64,000 nucleotides of DNA from Methanomassiliicoccus sp. (GCA_033485155.1 JAWQJJ010000002.1:186001-250000); one strand, 5' to 3'. Shown: positions 1 to 10,095, numbered from the stretch's first letter. Numbers and translations: made by a program. The notes: generated by a model not told the origin, from the sequence alone.

Positions 1-1053
1 TACCAGCAACAGCTCGAGGAGCTCGAGCCCCTCCGTGGCGTACCCCTTTCCCAGCAGGCCCAGGAGATAACCGCCCCCGAGGTACACGCCGAGGGTGACG
101 GGGATCAGTAGGCCGATGGAGGCGACGAGCGACCTGGCGGCGGTCCGTTTCAGATCCTCCCCGTGGCTTCCCTCGACGAACAGGGAGGTGTTGAAGGCGT
201 TGGGGATGATGGAGGCGATGGCGGCGAAGGATGAGGCGATGTAATAGTTAGCTGAAGCTCCTGCTCCCAGCTCGTTGAGGACTAATATCGGAAGTATCAG
301 CCCGGGTAGAGTGCTCAAGGTGCCCGAGATGTAGTTGCCGGTGGAGAATCGGAACGAGCTCTTGAGGAAGGAACGATCGACTCCCTTGAGTTCGATCTTC
401 ATGGCGAAAAGGAGGTATAGGGCGATGGCGACCGAGATGGCGAAGGAGACCACCCAGGAGAGCAGGATGCCAACGACACCGAAAGTGATGAAAGGAACTA
501 GGAGTAGTAACCTCGAGCCCATGATGATGTTCTGAGTAAGGGTGAACTTTGCCTTTCTCAGGGCGATGAACGCGTTGCTGACGATTCCGGCCCCTCCCTG
601 AAAAAGGACCAACAGAAGGAAGAGAACCACGCTCACCATGCTTATGCCGCTGAGGGTAGGGGACCAAATGCTGGTCGTTCCGATGAGGACCGCACCCATC
701 AACAACGCAGTCGCGGTGGTAACGATCAGGGAGGTGCTGAAGATCTTCGATTGGTCTCCGCAGGGGAAGAACCGCACTAGAGATTGATCCAAACCCATAC
801 GGGAGATGGTTACTACAAGTCCAGAGAGGGAGATGAGGACTGTGGCCAGGCCTACGATGTCCTCTGGATAGTACTGTGCGGCGACGATCCAGAAGATTAA
901 CCCTATTCCGTTGGAAACCAGGGTTGATAGAATGATGTAAATGGAGTTCGAGTAGAACGGGTTTTTCATCATCTTCTTAAGTTCTTTCCAGGAGCACAGG
1001 TGGACCAACTTAGCGAAGGATAGCTGTCGTCGGCCTCCATTATCGGAAAACAT
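1..1053 (-). CDS. Oligosaccharide flippase (Wzx/MATE-like), C-terminus cut by window edge
   Basis: Membrane protein that probably flips lipid-linked glycans across the cytoplasmic membrane. The frame is open from an ATG at 1053 to the window edge (351 codons) with repeated hydrophobic segments. It carries the same signature stretches as the other two flippases here: NPFYSN near residue 31, GLDQSLVRFFP near 90 and NTSLFVEGSHG in the second half. The protein is very similar to the flippase at 11407-12675, yet the DNA is much more GC-rich, so it sits at the left edge of the AT-rich island. The C-terminal 70 or so residues are missing only because the window ends. Family call is firm; the glycan carried is unknown. 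Confidence 0.88.
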   Translation of the reverse strand, partial: MFSDNGGRRQLSFAKLVHLCSWKELKKMMKNPFYSNSIYIILSTLVSNGIGLIFWIVAAQYYPEDIVGLATVLISLSGLVVTISRMGLDQSLVRFFPCGDQSKIFSTSLIVTTATALLMGAVLIGTTSIWSPTLSGISMVSVVLFLLLVLFQGGAGIVSNAFIALRKAKFTLTQNIIMGSRLLLLVPFITFGVVGILLSWVVSFAISVAIALYLLFAMKIELKGVDRSFLKSSFRFSTGNYISGTLSTLPGLILPILVLNELGAGASANYYIASSFAAIASIIPNAFNTSLFVEGSHGEDLKRTAARSLVASIGLLIPVTLGVYLGGGYLLGLLGKGYATEGLELLELLLV

Positions 1054-1491
1054 GCAATCTCCAGGATGCCAGTACAATATGTCTTTTGCATAATATGTTT
1101 GATGCTCTAAAAGACACTCTTCAACACTCTATTAATTGTTTAGGGATGTATTCAAATCGTCCTGCTTCATCCAAGGCTTGATTGTTGTTGAACACATTAT
1201 CGAACGCCTCAGGATGAATGGAGATTAGATAAGGAAGAGATTGCGATTATGGTCGAAAAAATGAATTGTTATTGATGGCTCGCCGATAACCCTGAGATCT
1301 CGACATCGATTGGAAATGGGTGGGGGTATTTTATCGAATTCAATTAGATCAATGTGAATAGTTACTTAATTCTCGATAGTAATAGAGATGAGAAAATAAG
1401 GATCAACAGCCATTTATTCTCCCTTTAGAGACTATATCAATCACATTCATATTTCTTGTTTTTATTCTTCTAGGCGTGGGGAGTTAGGGAC
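1054..1491. other. AT-rich intergenic region, no gene seen
   Basis: This 438-bp stretch between two divergent genes has no convincing coding frame. It marks the abrupt change from GC-rich to AT-rich DNA. It should hold promoters for both neighbours; TATA-like runs are too numerous in such AT-rich sequence to choose one. Confidence 0.6.
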
Positions 1492-2517
1492 TTGGGAAGC
1501 GTAACAATACTTTCAACAATTCGAAATATCGAAAAAACGGCAACTCCATTTATTCGTTCAATAATAAACCAAACGTATTCAGATTATGAAATACTATTGA
1601 TAGATGCCTGTTCAACAGATAATACTCTGTCTCTATTAGATGAAGAATTGTCAAATTGCTCAATACCGTACAAAATTATTGAATTGGAATCAAACCAACC
1701 ACAGGCCTTAAATTATCCGATTTCAAACTCATTAATCGAAAGTGATTATGTTGCCTTAATAGATGGGGATTGCATTGCTAATCCTGATTGGTTATCCTCG
1801 CTTGTAAAAACAATAAAGAAAACCGGTAGTGACGCTGTGGGGGGACCAGGTTTCACTCCAACAAACGCATCCTTTCTGCAAAAAATCATTGGAGTGGATC
1901 TTGATGCAAGATTTAAATTGACGTCCGAAGGCGTTGTTAATCGCCATCCAAACATGAACCTACTTGTAAAGCGGGAAGTTTTAGAAAAAATCCCTTTTGA
2001 TGAAACGATGGATGTTGCATATGATACTGATTTTGGATATAGGGCGACATCAATAGGATTTCAAATATATTTCACAAACAAACCAGTGGTCTATCATCAC
2101 CATCGTTCGACTCTTAAATCATATTGTAAGCAACAAATTAAGTCCGCGGAATTTGCTTTCCATTTGTATCTAAAAGGAAAAGCTTCGAAAAAAGGAGACA
2201 ATGTTAATCCCTGGTGGATGCTATATCAGTTGCCGATATTCCTATTAACGACTATATCCTTAATGCTCTCATTCCATCCAATATTGTTTATTGTCCCACT
2301 TATGTGCCTTGCAGTATTAACTTCTTTATTCCTATTTGGTGCATTAGAATCATATAAAATTACAAAAAAGAAGTTAGCTTTCTTATTGCCCGCATTATTT
2401 ATTGCCAGAAATTTGTTGTGGGTAGTTGGATTGAGGCAGGCTTTAATAAAAAATATTCATTCAAAAATTAAGGGTGATGCGCCTCCCCCGAAAAGAAGAG
2501 CAAGGGAGCAATTATAG
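1492..2517 (+). CDS. GT2 family glycosyltransferase with C-terminal membrane helices
   Basis: Likely adds a sugar from a nucleotide donor to a lipid-linked glycan at the membrane. The N-terminal GT-A domain shows the nucleotide-binding start VTILSTIRN, the LLIDACSTDNT stretch (about residues 35-45) and a DGD metal-binding motif at residues 91-93. A YDTDFGYR stretch near residue 175 fits the acceptor-site acidic motif. Two to three hydrophobic helices follow from about residue 240. The start is a TTG preceded by GGGGAG about 8 nt upstream. The gene is very AT-rich, like its island neighbours, and stands alone on the plus strand. Donor and acceptor cannot be read from sequence. Confidence 0.85.
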   Translation: MGSVTILSTIRNIEKTATPFIRSIINQTYSDYEILLIDACSTDNTLSLLDEELSNCSIPYKIIELESNQPQALNYPISNSLIESDYVALIDGDCIANPDWLSSLVKTIKKTGSDAVGGPGFTPTNASFLQKIIGVDLDARFKLTSEGVVNRHPNMNLLVKREVLEKIPFDETMDVAYDTDFGYRATSIGFQIYFTNKPVVYHHHRSTLKSYCKQQIKSAEFAFHLYLKGKASKKGDNVNPWWMLYQLPIFLLTTISLMLSFHPILFIVPLMCLAVLTSLFLFGALESYKITKKKLAFLLPALFIARNLLWVVGLRQALIKNIHSKIKGDAPPPKRRAREQL

Positions 2518-2567
2518 GGGAGATTATGCCAAGATATCAAATATATTTACACAAAGACCGAGGTTTT

Positions 2568-3692
2568 TTACAACCTAGAATCGGCAGCATATGAAAATAC
2601 ATCTGATATCACCCTATTTTCTTTTTCAATTGAATATTTACTATTTATTAAGTGTTTAGCATTGTCACCCCTTTTCAATAACTCACCTTTATTGTGGAAA
2701 ATCTGTGTTATTAGTTCGGATAAAGTATTTTCGTCACCATAGTCTATAAGGTATCCAGAATTATAACGTTCGATAATATCTGCGATCGATGTCCCCTTAT
2801 TTGTTATAAGGGGTTTTGAACATATCATTGCTTCGAAAAATCGATTAGGGCTTGCATATTTATTGTTCCGTATTGTGGGGTCATAAAACCCGATAATCGC
2901 GTCTGATTCCATTGTATATCTCATTACTTCATCATGATCTATTTGCCCAACATAACTTATTTTATTGGGATTTTCTAATGCTTTTTCCGCCACATATCCC
3001 TCTAATGGTCCTTTGCCAGCTACTGTTAGAAAAACATGTTTTGTCTTGAGTATCGAATTGATTAACCATACTAATCCCCTTGTTTCGTGAAGAATGCCAG
3101 CATAAAATATATTGATATTATCATCATTATTTATTCTAATGTTATTTGTATCTTGTATTTTATTGGCGTTCAAGGGTATGTTATGAACAATATGAATTTT
3201 TTCAATGAAGTCATTACCGCCTATTTGATCAATTCTTGACTCATCAACTATTACAATTTTATCTGCTTCTCGAAGCATAAATCTTTCGATAATTTCCATA
3301 AACCTTTTTATAAAAAATGGAGTGCCATGCGGTAAACAATCTGGCGAATAATCTAACATTATATATGTCAATTTACTTCTAAAAATTTTTGATACTAGTA
3401 GTGCAGGAATCGCTGTATCAACGTCAAATGCTCCAATGACACTAGGTTTTAATTTCAATAGTTTAAAGAACTCAAATAACCACCAAAATGGGAGAAAAAA
3501 TATTGCTGCAATTGTGTCAGTAGGCGATTTGATATTTATATCTATTATATCATATTTTTTTTCTACCCTCTTTTCGCTGGTTTCTCTATTCCACATCACT
3601 AATAGAGCTCCAATATTTCTATCGTGCAATGAATTAAAGTATCTAAAGACGGCAGAATCATTCTCTCTCCCTCTAACTAGAACAATGGTCAT
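2568..3692 (-). CDS. GT4-type glycosyltransferase (GT-B fold)
   Basis: Probably transfers a nucleotide-sugar donor onto a growing surface glycan at the cytoplasmic face. From the chosen ATG it starts MTIVLVRGREN, a plausible strand one of the N-terminal Rossmann domain. The C-terminal half has FYAGILHETRG, TVAGKGPLEGYV and ASPNRFFEAMICSKP, the last being the donor-binding EAM-type motif of the family. The open frame extends 22 codons further upstream, but that extension is not needed for the fold, so the ATG at 3692 is preferred. AT-rich, within the acquired-looking island. Specific sugar unknown. Confidence 0.82.
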   Translation of the reverse strand: MTIVLVRGRENDSAVFRYFNSLHDRNIGALLVMWNRETSEKRVEKKYDIIDINIKSPTDTIAAIFFLPFWWLFEFFKLLKLKPSVIGAFDVDTAIPALLVSKIFRSKLTYIMLDYSPDCLPHGTPFFIKRFMEIIERFMLREADKIVIVDESRIDQIGGNDFIEKIHIVHNIPLNANKIQDTNNIRINNDDNINIFYAGILHETRGLVWLINSILKTKHVFLTVAGKGPLEGYVAEKALENPNKISYVGQIDHDEVMRYTMESDAIIGFYDPTIRNNKYASPNRFFEAMICSKPLITNKGTSIADIIERYNSGYLIDYGDENTLSELITQIFHNKGELLKRGDNAKHLINSKYSIEKENRVISDVFSYAADSRL

Positions 3693-4232
3693 CAGTATCT
3701 TTCTCTGGTGACAATGGAATGGTCCTACAAAAAGGATTGCAATTCTGGGTACGTTCAATATTATGGATCATATTAAGTTTGAAGTATTTGCCGTCCTTCT
3801 TAAAAGAGCTCAATGCCCAATATCAACGACGACATATGGACGAAAGGCCTCAGTTGAATCTGACAGCATATGTCGACAAAGCAGTTGTTTGTCGATTATT
3901 TAAATAGAAGTTTTTTTAATTAAATTAGAATGTATGAACAGTTAAACCGTCGTATCATTTAACCGTCAACGGCAATCATGATGAAAAAGAGCGCCATATG
4001 AAATCATAGTTATTTGGTTTTATAGCTCTTAAAAATGTTACATATACAAGCATATCTGTTTAATTATCTTAAAGAAAGCCGAGTAGTAATTTTTTATAAT
4101 TTTATTATCTATTTCATTCTAAAAGACCATACTAATCTTCAGCTTTTTTCATTTAACCCTCATCTCGATTCAGGAATATGGGAATATGGCCCAATATTAA
4201 ATAGGCGTCTTACATCTTTCTCATGTATCGAA
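3693..4232. other. AT-rich intergenic region, short spurious frames only
   Basis: About 540 bp separate two minus-strand glycosyltransferase genes. Short open frames on the plus strand have no domain signal and look random for AT-rich DNA. The only distinct structure is the inverted repeat at 3873-3895. A T-run follows that repeat at about 3909-3917 on the plus strand. Confidence 0.5.
3873..3895. repeat. Perfect 8-bp inverted repeat with 7-nt loop
   Basis: TCGACAAA at 3873-3880 pairs with TTTGTCGA at 3888-3895. A run of seven T lies about 15 nt further on. No plus-strand gene precedes it closely, so it may be an operator, a transposon relic or a terminator remnant. Confidence 0.5.
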
Positions 4233-5162
4233 TTAAATTTTTCCTGCATAGTATCCAAAAATTTTAGCCATGTCGATCACTACAACTAGAACGGGAGTTA
4301 TGAATATACTTTTAATAGATTTACTTCTCTTCAATACATTTACAGTTGGTATAAGGAGATATATTATTGTAAGAGCAACCAGCGTCACCCATATGGTCGG
4401 AATGAAATAACCTACTATGAGCATTGTGAACCCAGACAAGTATATTAGATAAAATATTAGGTACGTCTTAATGAATAATTTTGCTTCACTATCTCCCTTT
4501 GAATAGTTATAATATTGTTTAAATAGGCCTTTTAACGTTGTTCGCATACGCCATTTCACAATAGCATCTTTTTTAAACGTAAATTTATAATTCGAATTCA
4601 TAAGATTTAAATCATATAAGGTATCCTCGGCCGTATTTAGCCATTCAGGATATCCCCCAACTGTTTTCCAGCATTCTTTTTTAAACGCAACAGATCTGCT
4701 CGATGGAAGGAATTTATCTTTTATTTTCAATACTTTGTTTACCTGAGGAACAGTTAAAGCCGCAATACATCTTTCAAATTCGTTTCTTGCATCAGGTATG
4801 TACCATCCAGAAACAACATCAATGGTTGGATCGTTTTCAAACGGAGTGAGCATATTCTTTAACCAATTCTCATCTAACTGGCATCCCCCGTCGGTTACTG
4901 CAATTATCTCATTCGCCGCGTTTTGTATTGCGATATTTCTGCCTTTCGCAATATTTGCTCCTGGTTGAACAATCAATCGAATTTTATTATTTTCAGACAT
5001 CAAGGAGTTGAGTATTTCACATGTTTTATCTGTGGAGCCGCCATCAACAATGATTATTTCATCAGGTTGTCTTGTTTGATGTGACAAGGAATTAAAAAAA
5101 TCCCCAATTGTTAACTCCTCATTTTTCACTGTCAGTATCAATGAACTCTTTATATGGCTCAT
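4233..5162 (-). CDS. GT2 family glycosyltransferase with membrane tail
   Basis: A 309-residue glycosyltransferase for surface glycan assembly. The GT-A domain has LILTVKNEE at the start, IIIVDGGSTDKT at about residues 36-47, NIAKGRNIAI near 70-79 and a DGG motif at 91-93 that replaces the usual DXD. A TAEDTLYDLNL stretch near residue 175 fits the catalytic acidic motif. Two hydrophobic hairpins fill residues 233-300. Its ATG overlaps the stop of the GT4 gene upstream by four bases, so the two are probably cotranscribed and translationally coupled. AT-rich. Confidence 0.87.
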   Translation of the reverse strand: MSHIKSSLILTVKNEELTIGDFFNSLSHQTRQPDEIIIVDGGSTDKTCEILNSLMSENNKIRLIVQPGANIAKGRNIAIQNAANEIIAVTDGGCQLDENWLKNMLTPFENDPTIDVVSGWYIPDARNEFERCIAALTVPQVNKVLKIKDKFLPSSRSVAFKKECWKTVGGYPEWLNTAEDTLYDLNLMNSNYKFTFKKDAIVKWRMRTTLKGLFKQYYNYSKGDSEAKLFIKTYLIFYLIYLSGFTMLIVGYFIPTIWVTLVALTIIYLLIPTVNVLKRSKSIKSIFITPVLVVVIDMAKIFGYYAGKI

Positions 5163-6208
5163 AAACTATCATCATTCCATAACTTGAGATACATTTCCAT
5201 CACACTATCCCATGAATGATTTTTCGCGAAATCATATCCCTCCTCAATCATGCGTGCATAATCGGCGTCGATATCGATAAGTTTCTGAAGGTGGGATGCC
5301 ACTTCTTCCGCGGATGAAGAGATTATCATGGTTTTATTAGAATCTGGAATCATTGTTAAATAGTCCTTTTTGATTGCATTATCGTATACTGATATCACAA
5401 CTTTTTTTTTGCTCATTGCTTCTAATATGGCCAAGTAGCCAGAAACAAATGCAAACTTGGAATTTATTAAGTAAGGTGTTGGATTTTCGACGAAACCCAA
5501 TAAATTCACTTTGAGGCTATTTGTTTTTACAAGATATTCAATCTGATCCCTTAAGCTTCCATCACCGCAAATGGTCAATTTGATATCGATTCCATAATTT
5601 TCTTTTAAAACTATCAAAGCTGCAATATACGTCAATATCCCCGTATCTTTTTCAAGTCGCCCTATATATATTGCATCGTTAGCTTCTACCCCAACTTCTC
5701 TGCTTGAGAAAGAATTGGCTACACCACCATATGAAATAAAAGTTGGTTTCGTTCCATACCATTTGGGGATGAAATGTCCAATGCAGATGTTCCCGCGAGT
5801 TAATTTTTCTGCTACACTCCTCAACAAAATTGCCATAGTTTGTATCGGTACTTTTCCCTCAAATCCGTGAAACGTAATATACACACGCTTCGATCGAAAA
5901 AGAAAGCGAAAGGGGAGGTACCAGTAGATAAAAGAAGCATAATCATGACAGTGAATTACATCTGATTCTTTTATCAATTTTATATTTTGTAATATCCATA
6001 ACCACATCTCAGGTAACGTCTTGTATGCTACCCTGATAACATTTGCACCTTCAATTATCTCAAAATCCAATGCGGCAGAATCAGTTTTTTTTGTTATTAT
6101 GGTGACTTTATCCCCATGTTTTATCAAGTTCTCAGCAACAGATTTTACATGCCTCTCTACGCCGCCAATATTTGGATAGTAATTAGGAGTGAACATTAAT
6201 ATCTTCAT
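5159..6208 (-). CDS. GT4 family glycosyltransferase
   Basis: A 349-residue GT-B enzyme, probably acting on a lipid-linked oligosaccharide. The N-terminal domain shows the GGVERHV glycine-rich loop at about residue 15, a hallmark of GT4. The C-terminal domain has AIYIGRLEKDTG, LTICGDGSLRDQIEYL and a YLAILEAMSKKKVV donor-binding stretch. It is the first gene of a two-gene minus-strand operon with the GT2 at 4233-5162, divergent from the membrane protein at 6378. Strongly AT-rich codon use. Sugar specificity unknown. Confidence 0.9.
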   Translation of the reverse strand: MKILMFTPNYYPNIGGVERHVKSVAENLIKHGDKVTIITKKTDSAALDFEIIEGANVIRVAYKTLPEMWLWILQNIKLIKESDVIHCHDYASFIYWYLPFRFLFRSKRVYITFHGFEGKVPIQTMAILLRSVAEKLTRGNICIGHFIPKWYGTKPTFISYGGVANSFSSREVGVEANDAIYIGRLEKDTGILTYIAALIVLKENYGIDIKLTICGDGSLRDQIEYLVKTNSLKVNLLGFVENPTPYLINSKFAFVSGYLAILEAMSKKKVVISVYDNAIKKDYLTMIPDSNKTMIISSSAEEVASHLQKLIDIDADYARMIEEGYDFAKNHSWDSVMEMYLKLWNDDSL

Positions 6209-6331
6209 CGGCCAAGTTTCGAATGTTTAAAAGAATATTAATATTCTGTCACATGTTGAATGTTACGCTGTCGTTTTAAACCATCCAAACACGAAAATAA
6301 TCGTTATGACAATACGTGTTAAAGGAAGTTA

Positions 6332-6343
6332 TTAAATATATAG
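6332..6343 (+). promoter_or_regulatory. TATA-like box for the membrane glycosyltransferase gene
   Basis: TTAAATATATAG lies about 40 nt before the ATG at 6378 within a 169-bp divergent promoter region. Position and sequence fit an archaeal TATA box, but AT-rich context weakens the call. Confidence 0.45.
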
Positions 6344-6377
6344 AATAAATGGCTAACACTACTAAGATGGCAAGTTC

Positions 6378-8264
6378 ATGAAAAATTTGGAATTCATAAA
6401 TGATCCAGATTTTATTATCGCAAAAGTAGCTACTATTTTTCTTTCATGTTTTATCGCGTTTTCGGTTTTTTTTGACTTTTTGCTTTATGCAATACTTGGA
6501 ATGCTGTTATTAATCTCAAGCATTGCATGGCTGGCTTTGCGGAATAAATTCATTTTAGATAATTCAAATGTAAATGACAGTTCAAGGCCATTTATGGTAT
6601 TGTCTATTGTATTTTTCATCCTTATAACATACTCAATTATCTTATTGTATACTCGACAGCTTGTTTATTATCGTCCTTTTGAGTATTTCATCATAATTTC
6701 TATTATTTCTGGCATATTGTCCTTGGAAATAATATGTCTTCCAAGTAAAAAGCACGCTCTCGCAGTCATACCACAAATAATTATCCTTGCCTCTATTCTT
6801 GTATTTTCTCAAGTTAGCCTCTATCCTACTGTAGTTGGCATGGACACTTGGTTTCATCAAATGGTTACAATGAAAATGATTAGTATTGGAAGCATCCCGT
6901 CTGGAACTTCATATTCAATGCTTCCAATATTTCATTTAGATATAGGTACCGCTATCCTCGTTACTGGCCTAAACTATAACATTGCCTCTGTTATCTCTGT
7001 GGGCATTTTTCGGATAATTTTCGACACATTGGTCGTATATGGTCTTGGTAAACACTTGTTTAACGAGAGAATTGGTTTATTAGCTTCATTGTTTTTAAGT
7101 GTGACTAATTATCATATTAATATGAGTATTTGGCCGATTCCAAATGCTCTTGGTTTCATCTATGTAATTGCCATTATCTTCTTAGTGATTATTTTTAAAG
7201 ATAAAAAATCAACGTCAGCCACGCTCTTAGTATTATTATTTATGATCATATTGGTAATGACGCATACAATCGCTGCAGTATGCTTGGCGGTTTTTCTCTT
7301 AGCATGGATTGCATCAAATGGATATTATACACTAATTGTGGCTAGAATCAAAAATAATAAAAATTCATTTGGTCTCTTCCTCCTGCTCATCTCTTTAATG
7401 CTTGGATGGTGGGCCTATGCCTCTGGTAGTAGTTTGTATAATCTGACTAGTTGGGTAAAATGGGGCTTCAGTAGAGATTATCTCGCCCAAGTCGCAGTGC
7501 CGCTTGAAAATACGCTAAGGGCATATACAGAATCAATACCATTTGAAGAAAAAATATTTACAAACCTTGGATTTTTTATATTTTCTTCATTGGCCTATTT
7601 TGGTTATTTATGTATGATATCAAGGAACTATAAGAAGTCTAACATTTTCTCATTTGCTCTTTCTGGTGCCATAATATTTCTCATTCCGTTCATAACAACA
7701 ATTACGGATAAATCGTTAATCGAAGGGAGATGGTTCTCTCTTGCTGTAATCCTTGGGGCGGTTCCTTTAGCAATATCTATATCCATATCAGTCAGTACGA
7801 TAAAAAATAAAAAAGTAAAACTCGGAATGTTATCGATTGTCACACTCCTTTTCACATTCATGATGATCATGTCTCCTTTGGCAAATATTGATGGCCCAAT
7901 ATTGTCATCCGACACATCAATCCGATCTGCATTCACTACTGGGGAAATGATTGGAGCATCGTTTGTCATTAGTCATTATGTGGATAAGCTATCGTCTGAT
8001 TATGATTTTGCTTCCTCTTACGATAGCGTGATAAAAAGCTATTATTATGTCGAATCAACAAATATAACTTCATTTGATGTTGACCTTATCAACGGAAGTT
8101 TTCATCATGATGGAACTGTGATTATATTAAGAACTCAAATATTAAATCATCCATTTGTCGTTTCATCAGCTCCTTATAAACTCGATTACGATCCGAGGAT
8201 AGCAATGGAGTCGGAAGGTTTTAACCAAATATATGTCTGTCCAGATGAAGTTGCTTACACATAG
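6378..8264 (+). CDS. Polytopic membrane protein, GT-C glycosyltransferase-like
   Basis: A 628-residue protein with about a dozen hydrophobic helices between residues 10 and 500 and a soluble C-terminal tail. After the first helix group there is a GMDTWFHQM loop near residue 155; an acidic motif in this position is typical of GT-C enzymes that use polyprenyl-phosphate sugars outside the membrane. Later loops contain MTHTIAA and EGRWFSLA. I infer a lipid-linked-sugar transferase or a glycan polymerase serving the same locus, but no family-specific signature beyond topology was recognised. AT-rich, with an ATG start preceded by a TATA-like box. Confidence 0.55.
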   Translation: MKNLEFINDPDFIIAKVATIFLSCFIAFSVFFDFLLYAILGMLLLISSIAWLALRNKFILDNSNVNDSSRPFMVLSIVFFILITYSIILLYTRQLVYYRPFEYFIIISIISGILSLEIICLPSKKHALAVIPQIIILASILVFSQVSLYPTVVGMDTWFHQMVTMKMISIGSIPSGTSYSMLPIFHLDIGTAILVTGLNYNIASVISVGIFRIIFDTLVVYGLGKHLFNERIGLLASLFLSVTNYHINMSIWPIPNALGFIYVIAIIFLVIIFKDKKSTSATLLVLLFMIILVMTHTIAAVCLAVFLLAWIASNGYYTLIVARIKNNKNSFGLFLLLISLMLGWWAYASGSSLYNLTSWVKWGFSRDYLAQVAVPLENTLRAYTESIPFEEKIFTNLGFFIFSSLAYFGYLCMISRNYKKSNIFSFALSGAIIFLIPFITTITDKSLIEGRWFSLAVILGAVPLAISISISVSTIKNKKVKLGMLSIVTLLFTFMMIMSPLANIDGPILSSDTSIRSAFTTGEMIGASFVISHYVDKLSSDYDFASSYDSVIKSYYYVESTNITSFDVDLINGSFHHDGTVIILRTQILNHPFVVSSAPYKLDYDPRIAMESEGFNQIYVCPDEVAYT

Positions 8265-8429
8265 TGTATCTTTTGGATGGGATGATTGTGGCAATCTAAA
8301 TTTCCTAATAGTCAATTTATGCTTCTAATCACACCTTTTTTATTGCGTATCATTTGTATAATGTTTAATTTTTAGTTGGCAATGTGACATTTTCACTCTT
8401 TAGAATAAATGATACGGAGAGAAGGTGTA

Positions 8430-9002
8430 ATGAGCCATACCGTTATCTTGAATGGGCGTAGGCTGGTGAATATGATTCGGCGTTTATTAACATATAGAAT
8501 GATTAAACGGATAAATGAGTGTGGAGAGGATGTAACGATATGTGGTGGAGCAATTATTGATGAGCCTCAAAATATTAAGATTGGAAATCACGTTTATATC
8601 GGCCCTGAATCATACATATGGGCAATAGGTGGGGTGACCATTCAGGAAAATGTTATTATCGGCCCTCGTGTCGTCATCCATTCATCAAATCATAATTATG
8701 AGGGAGAAATGATTCCATACGACAATATAACATTTTTAAAGGAAGTGCGTATCAATAGGAATGTATGGATTGGATCTAATGTTGTTATCTGTCCAGGAGT
8801 TACCATAGGTGAAGGCGCAGTAGTCGGTATGGGTTCTGTCGTCACAAAAGACATTCCCGCACTTGCGATTGTCGGAGGAAATCCCGCCAAAATAATAAAG
8901 ATGAGAGATGAAAATAAATATCAGGATTTGGTAAGAAAAAATAAATTGTATTTGAAACTGAAAAGGGAAGGAAAGGTTGAGACAAAATATATTCGAAAAT
9001 AG
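8430..9002 (+). CDS. Hexapeptide-repeat acyltransferase (WbbJ/maltose O-acetyltransferase-like)
   Basis: Left-handed beta-helix acyltransferase that likely O-acetylates a sugar of the surface glycan. The hexapeptide rungs are visible as IGNHVYIGPESYI, VTIQENVIIGPRVVI and later WIGSNVVICPGVTIGEGAVVG. HSSNHNY supplies the likely catalytic histidine, and GGNPAKII is the usual C-terminal motif of the family. The ATG at 8430 is preferred because GGAGAGAAGGTG lies just upstream; an ATG seven codons earlier is in frame but would put this site inside the gene. About 190 residues, normal for the family. Confidence 0.88.
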   Translation: MSHTVILNGRRLVNMIRRLLTYRMIKRINECGEDVTICGGAIIDEPQNIKIGNHVYIGPESYIWAIGGVTIQENVIIGPRVVIHSSNHNYEGEMIPYDNITFLKEVRINRNVWIGSNVVICPGVTIGEGAVVGMGSVVTKDIPALAIVGGNPAKIIKMRDENKYQDLVRKNKLYLKLKREGKVETKYIRK

Positions 9003-9074
9003 TATAATGTATGAAAAAACCTATTACATATGATTACAATGCGCATATATTTATGGGCCCATGGTTGAAAAGGA

Positions 9075-10006
9075 GTACAATGAAATGGCTATCATGCCAG
9101 ACTCGTACGACTAGTATCCCATATGGCTCTGCTCTTAATCTGGTATCGATTGGAACCAGATGCAACAGGTGGCCGATAGCTGATATCTATCCAACCATGC
9201 ACGGATTCGAGAGCAGGCCGATTCCTTCCCATTCCGGTAACAATGGTAGAGCATTGGCCGAAGACCAATGTCAGAAGGCGATCTGATGATCGCTTTCTTT
9301 TCCACTGGCTATTAAGTTCGACATTCTAGCAGCTCTAGGCGCTCCTAGACTCCGCTCCAAGAGTGCTTTTCGTTGGAAAGGGTGCAGAGTCTTTGTCCTA
9401 AGCTGCAAGAACCGCAATGCTTTGTGGATACTATTTGACAGCGATTACACGGTGGTAACACCACTAGGACGCTCGACTATCCTAGCTACTTACGCCACTG
9501 GATTTATCGGCCGAAACCGGCAATGGAAGAAGGTAAATCATAGTCTGAAAGCAATGCAAGACGAGTCACAATGCACGCTGCGATTGAAGTCGATTCGTTT
9601 GTGGTGCTCTCACTCATTAACGAGCTCGAAAATGCTCGAGAACCAGATCTCCGTTAATGTTCGGGACAGGCTGCCGAGCAACGTATCGCCAAAGTGTTTG
9701 TTGGCTGATCGACAAATTGCATCGAAGCATACCTGGCTACGGCCAGGCAGCGCGGTGCTGTGCCGGCATAAGGCATCACGAAGAATGCTCGCCAATATTT
9801 GTCAGATCAGAAACAAACTATCAGAAGATGGTCTCGTTTTAGCAGCACTGGGCGAACCGAGTGCGGCTCAGTACAGTAAACAAAACAACGCGGAGACAGT
9901 GTTCTTAATAATCGGTAATCGGTTCACCATCGAATCTCATGTCTTTCTACGTCGGCTAGAATACGAAATATATTCGAAAATCGCCGCTCTTTTATTTAAA
10001 TACTAA
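9075..10006 (+). pseudogene. Decayed DDE transposase (IS5/IS4-like), several frameshifts and stops
   Basis: No single frame is open, but pieces spread over different plus-strand frames resemble an insertion-sequence transposase in the right order. In one frame from 9075 there is DWNQMQQVADS, then RRPMSEGDLMIAFFSTGY followed by a serine/arginine-rich stretch, as in the N-terminal half of IS5-type enzymes. Around 9560-9640 another frame gives HAAIEVDSFVVLSLINELEN, like the first catalytic region. The last frame ends AETVFLIIGNRF and LEYEIYSKIAALLFKY, matching the final ExxF and E-rich helix. Terminal inverted repeats were not found. Base composition is intermediate between the island and the flanks. 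Confidence 0.6.
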
Positions 10007-10095
10007 CTAGATAGCCGTTTAGTTCAGTAGATTAGTGTGACGCCGAGGTCTGGGATGATAAAGTCCATCTATTAGCTGGTGGATTCTGCCCCCCT

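Noticed and set aside
3719-4289. Short open frames in AT-rich DNA between glycosyltransferase genes
   Set aside because: They have no ribosome site, no conserved motif and lie partly antisense to a real gene.
10018-10080. A tRNA-like stretch (GTTTAGTTCAGTAGATTAG) before the pyruvyltransferase gene
   Set aside because: It resembles a D-arm only by chance. No acceptor stem, anticodon arm or T-arm can be folded around it.
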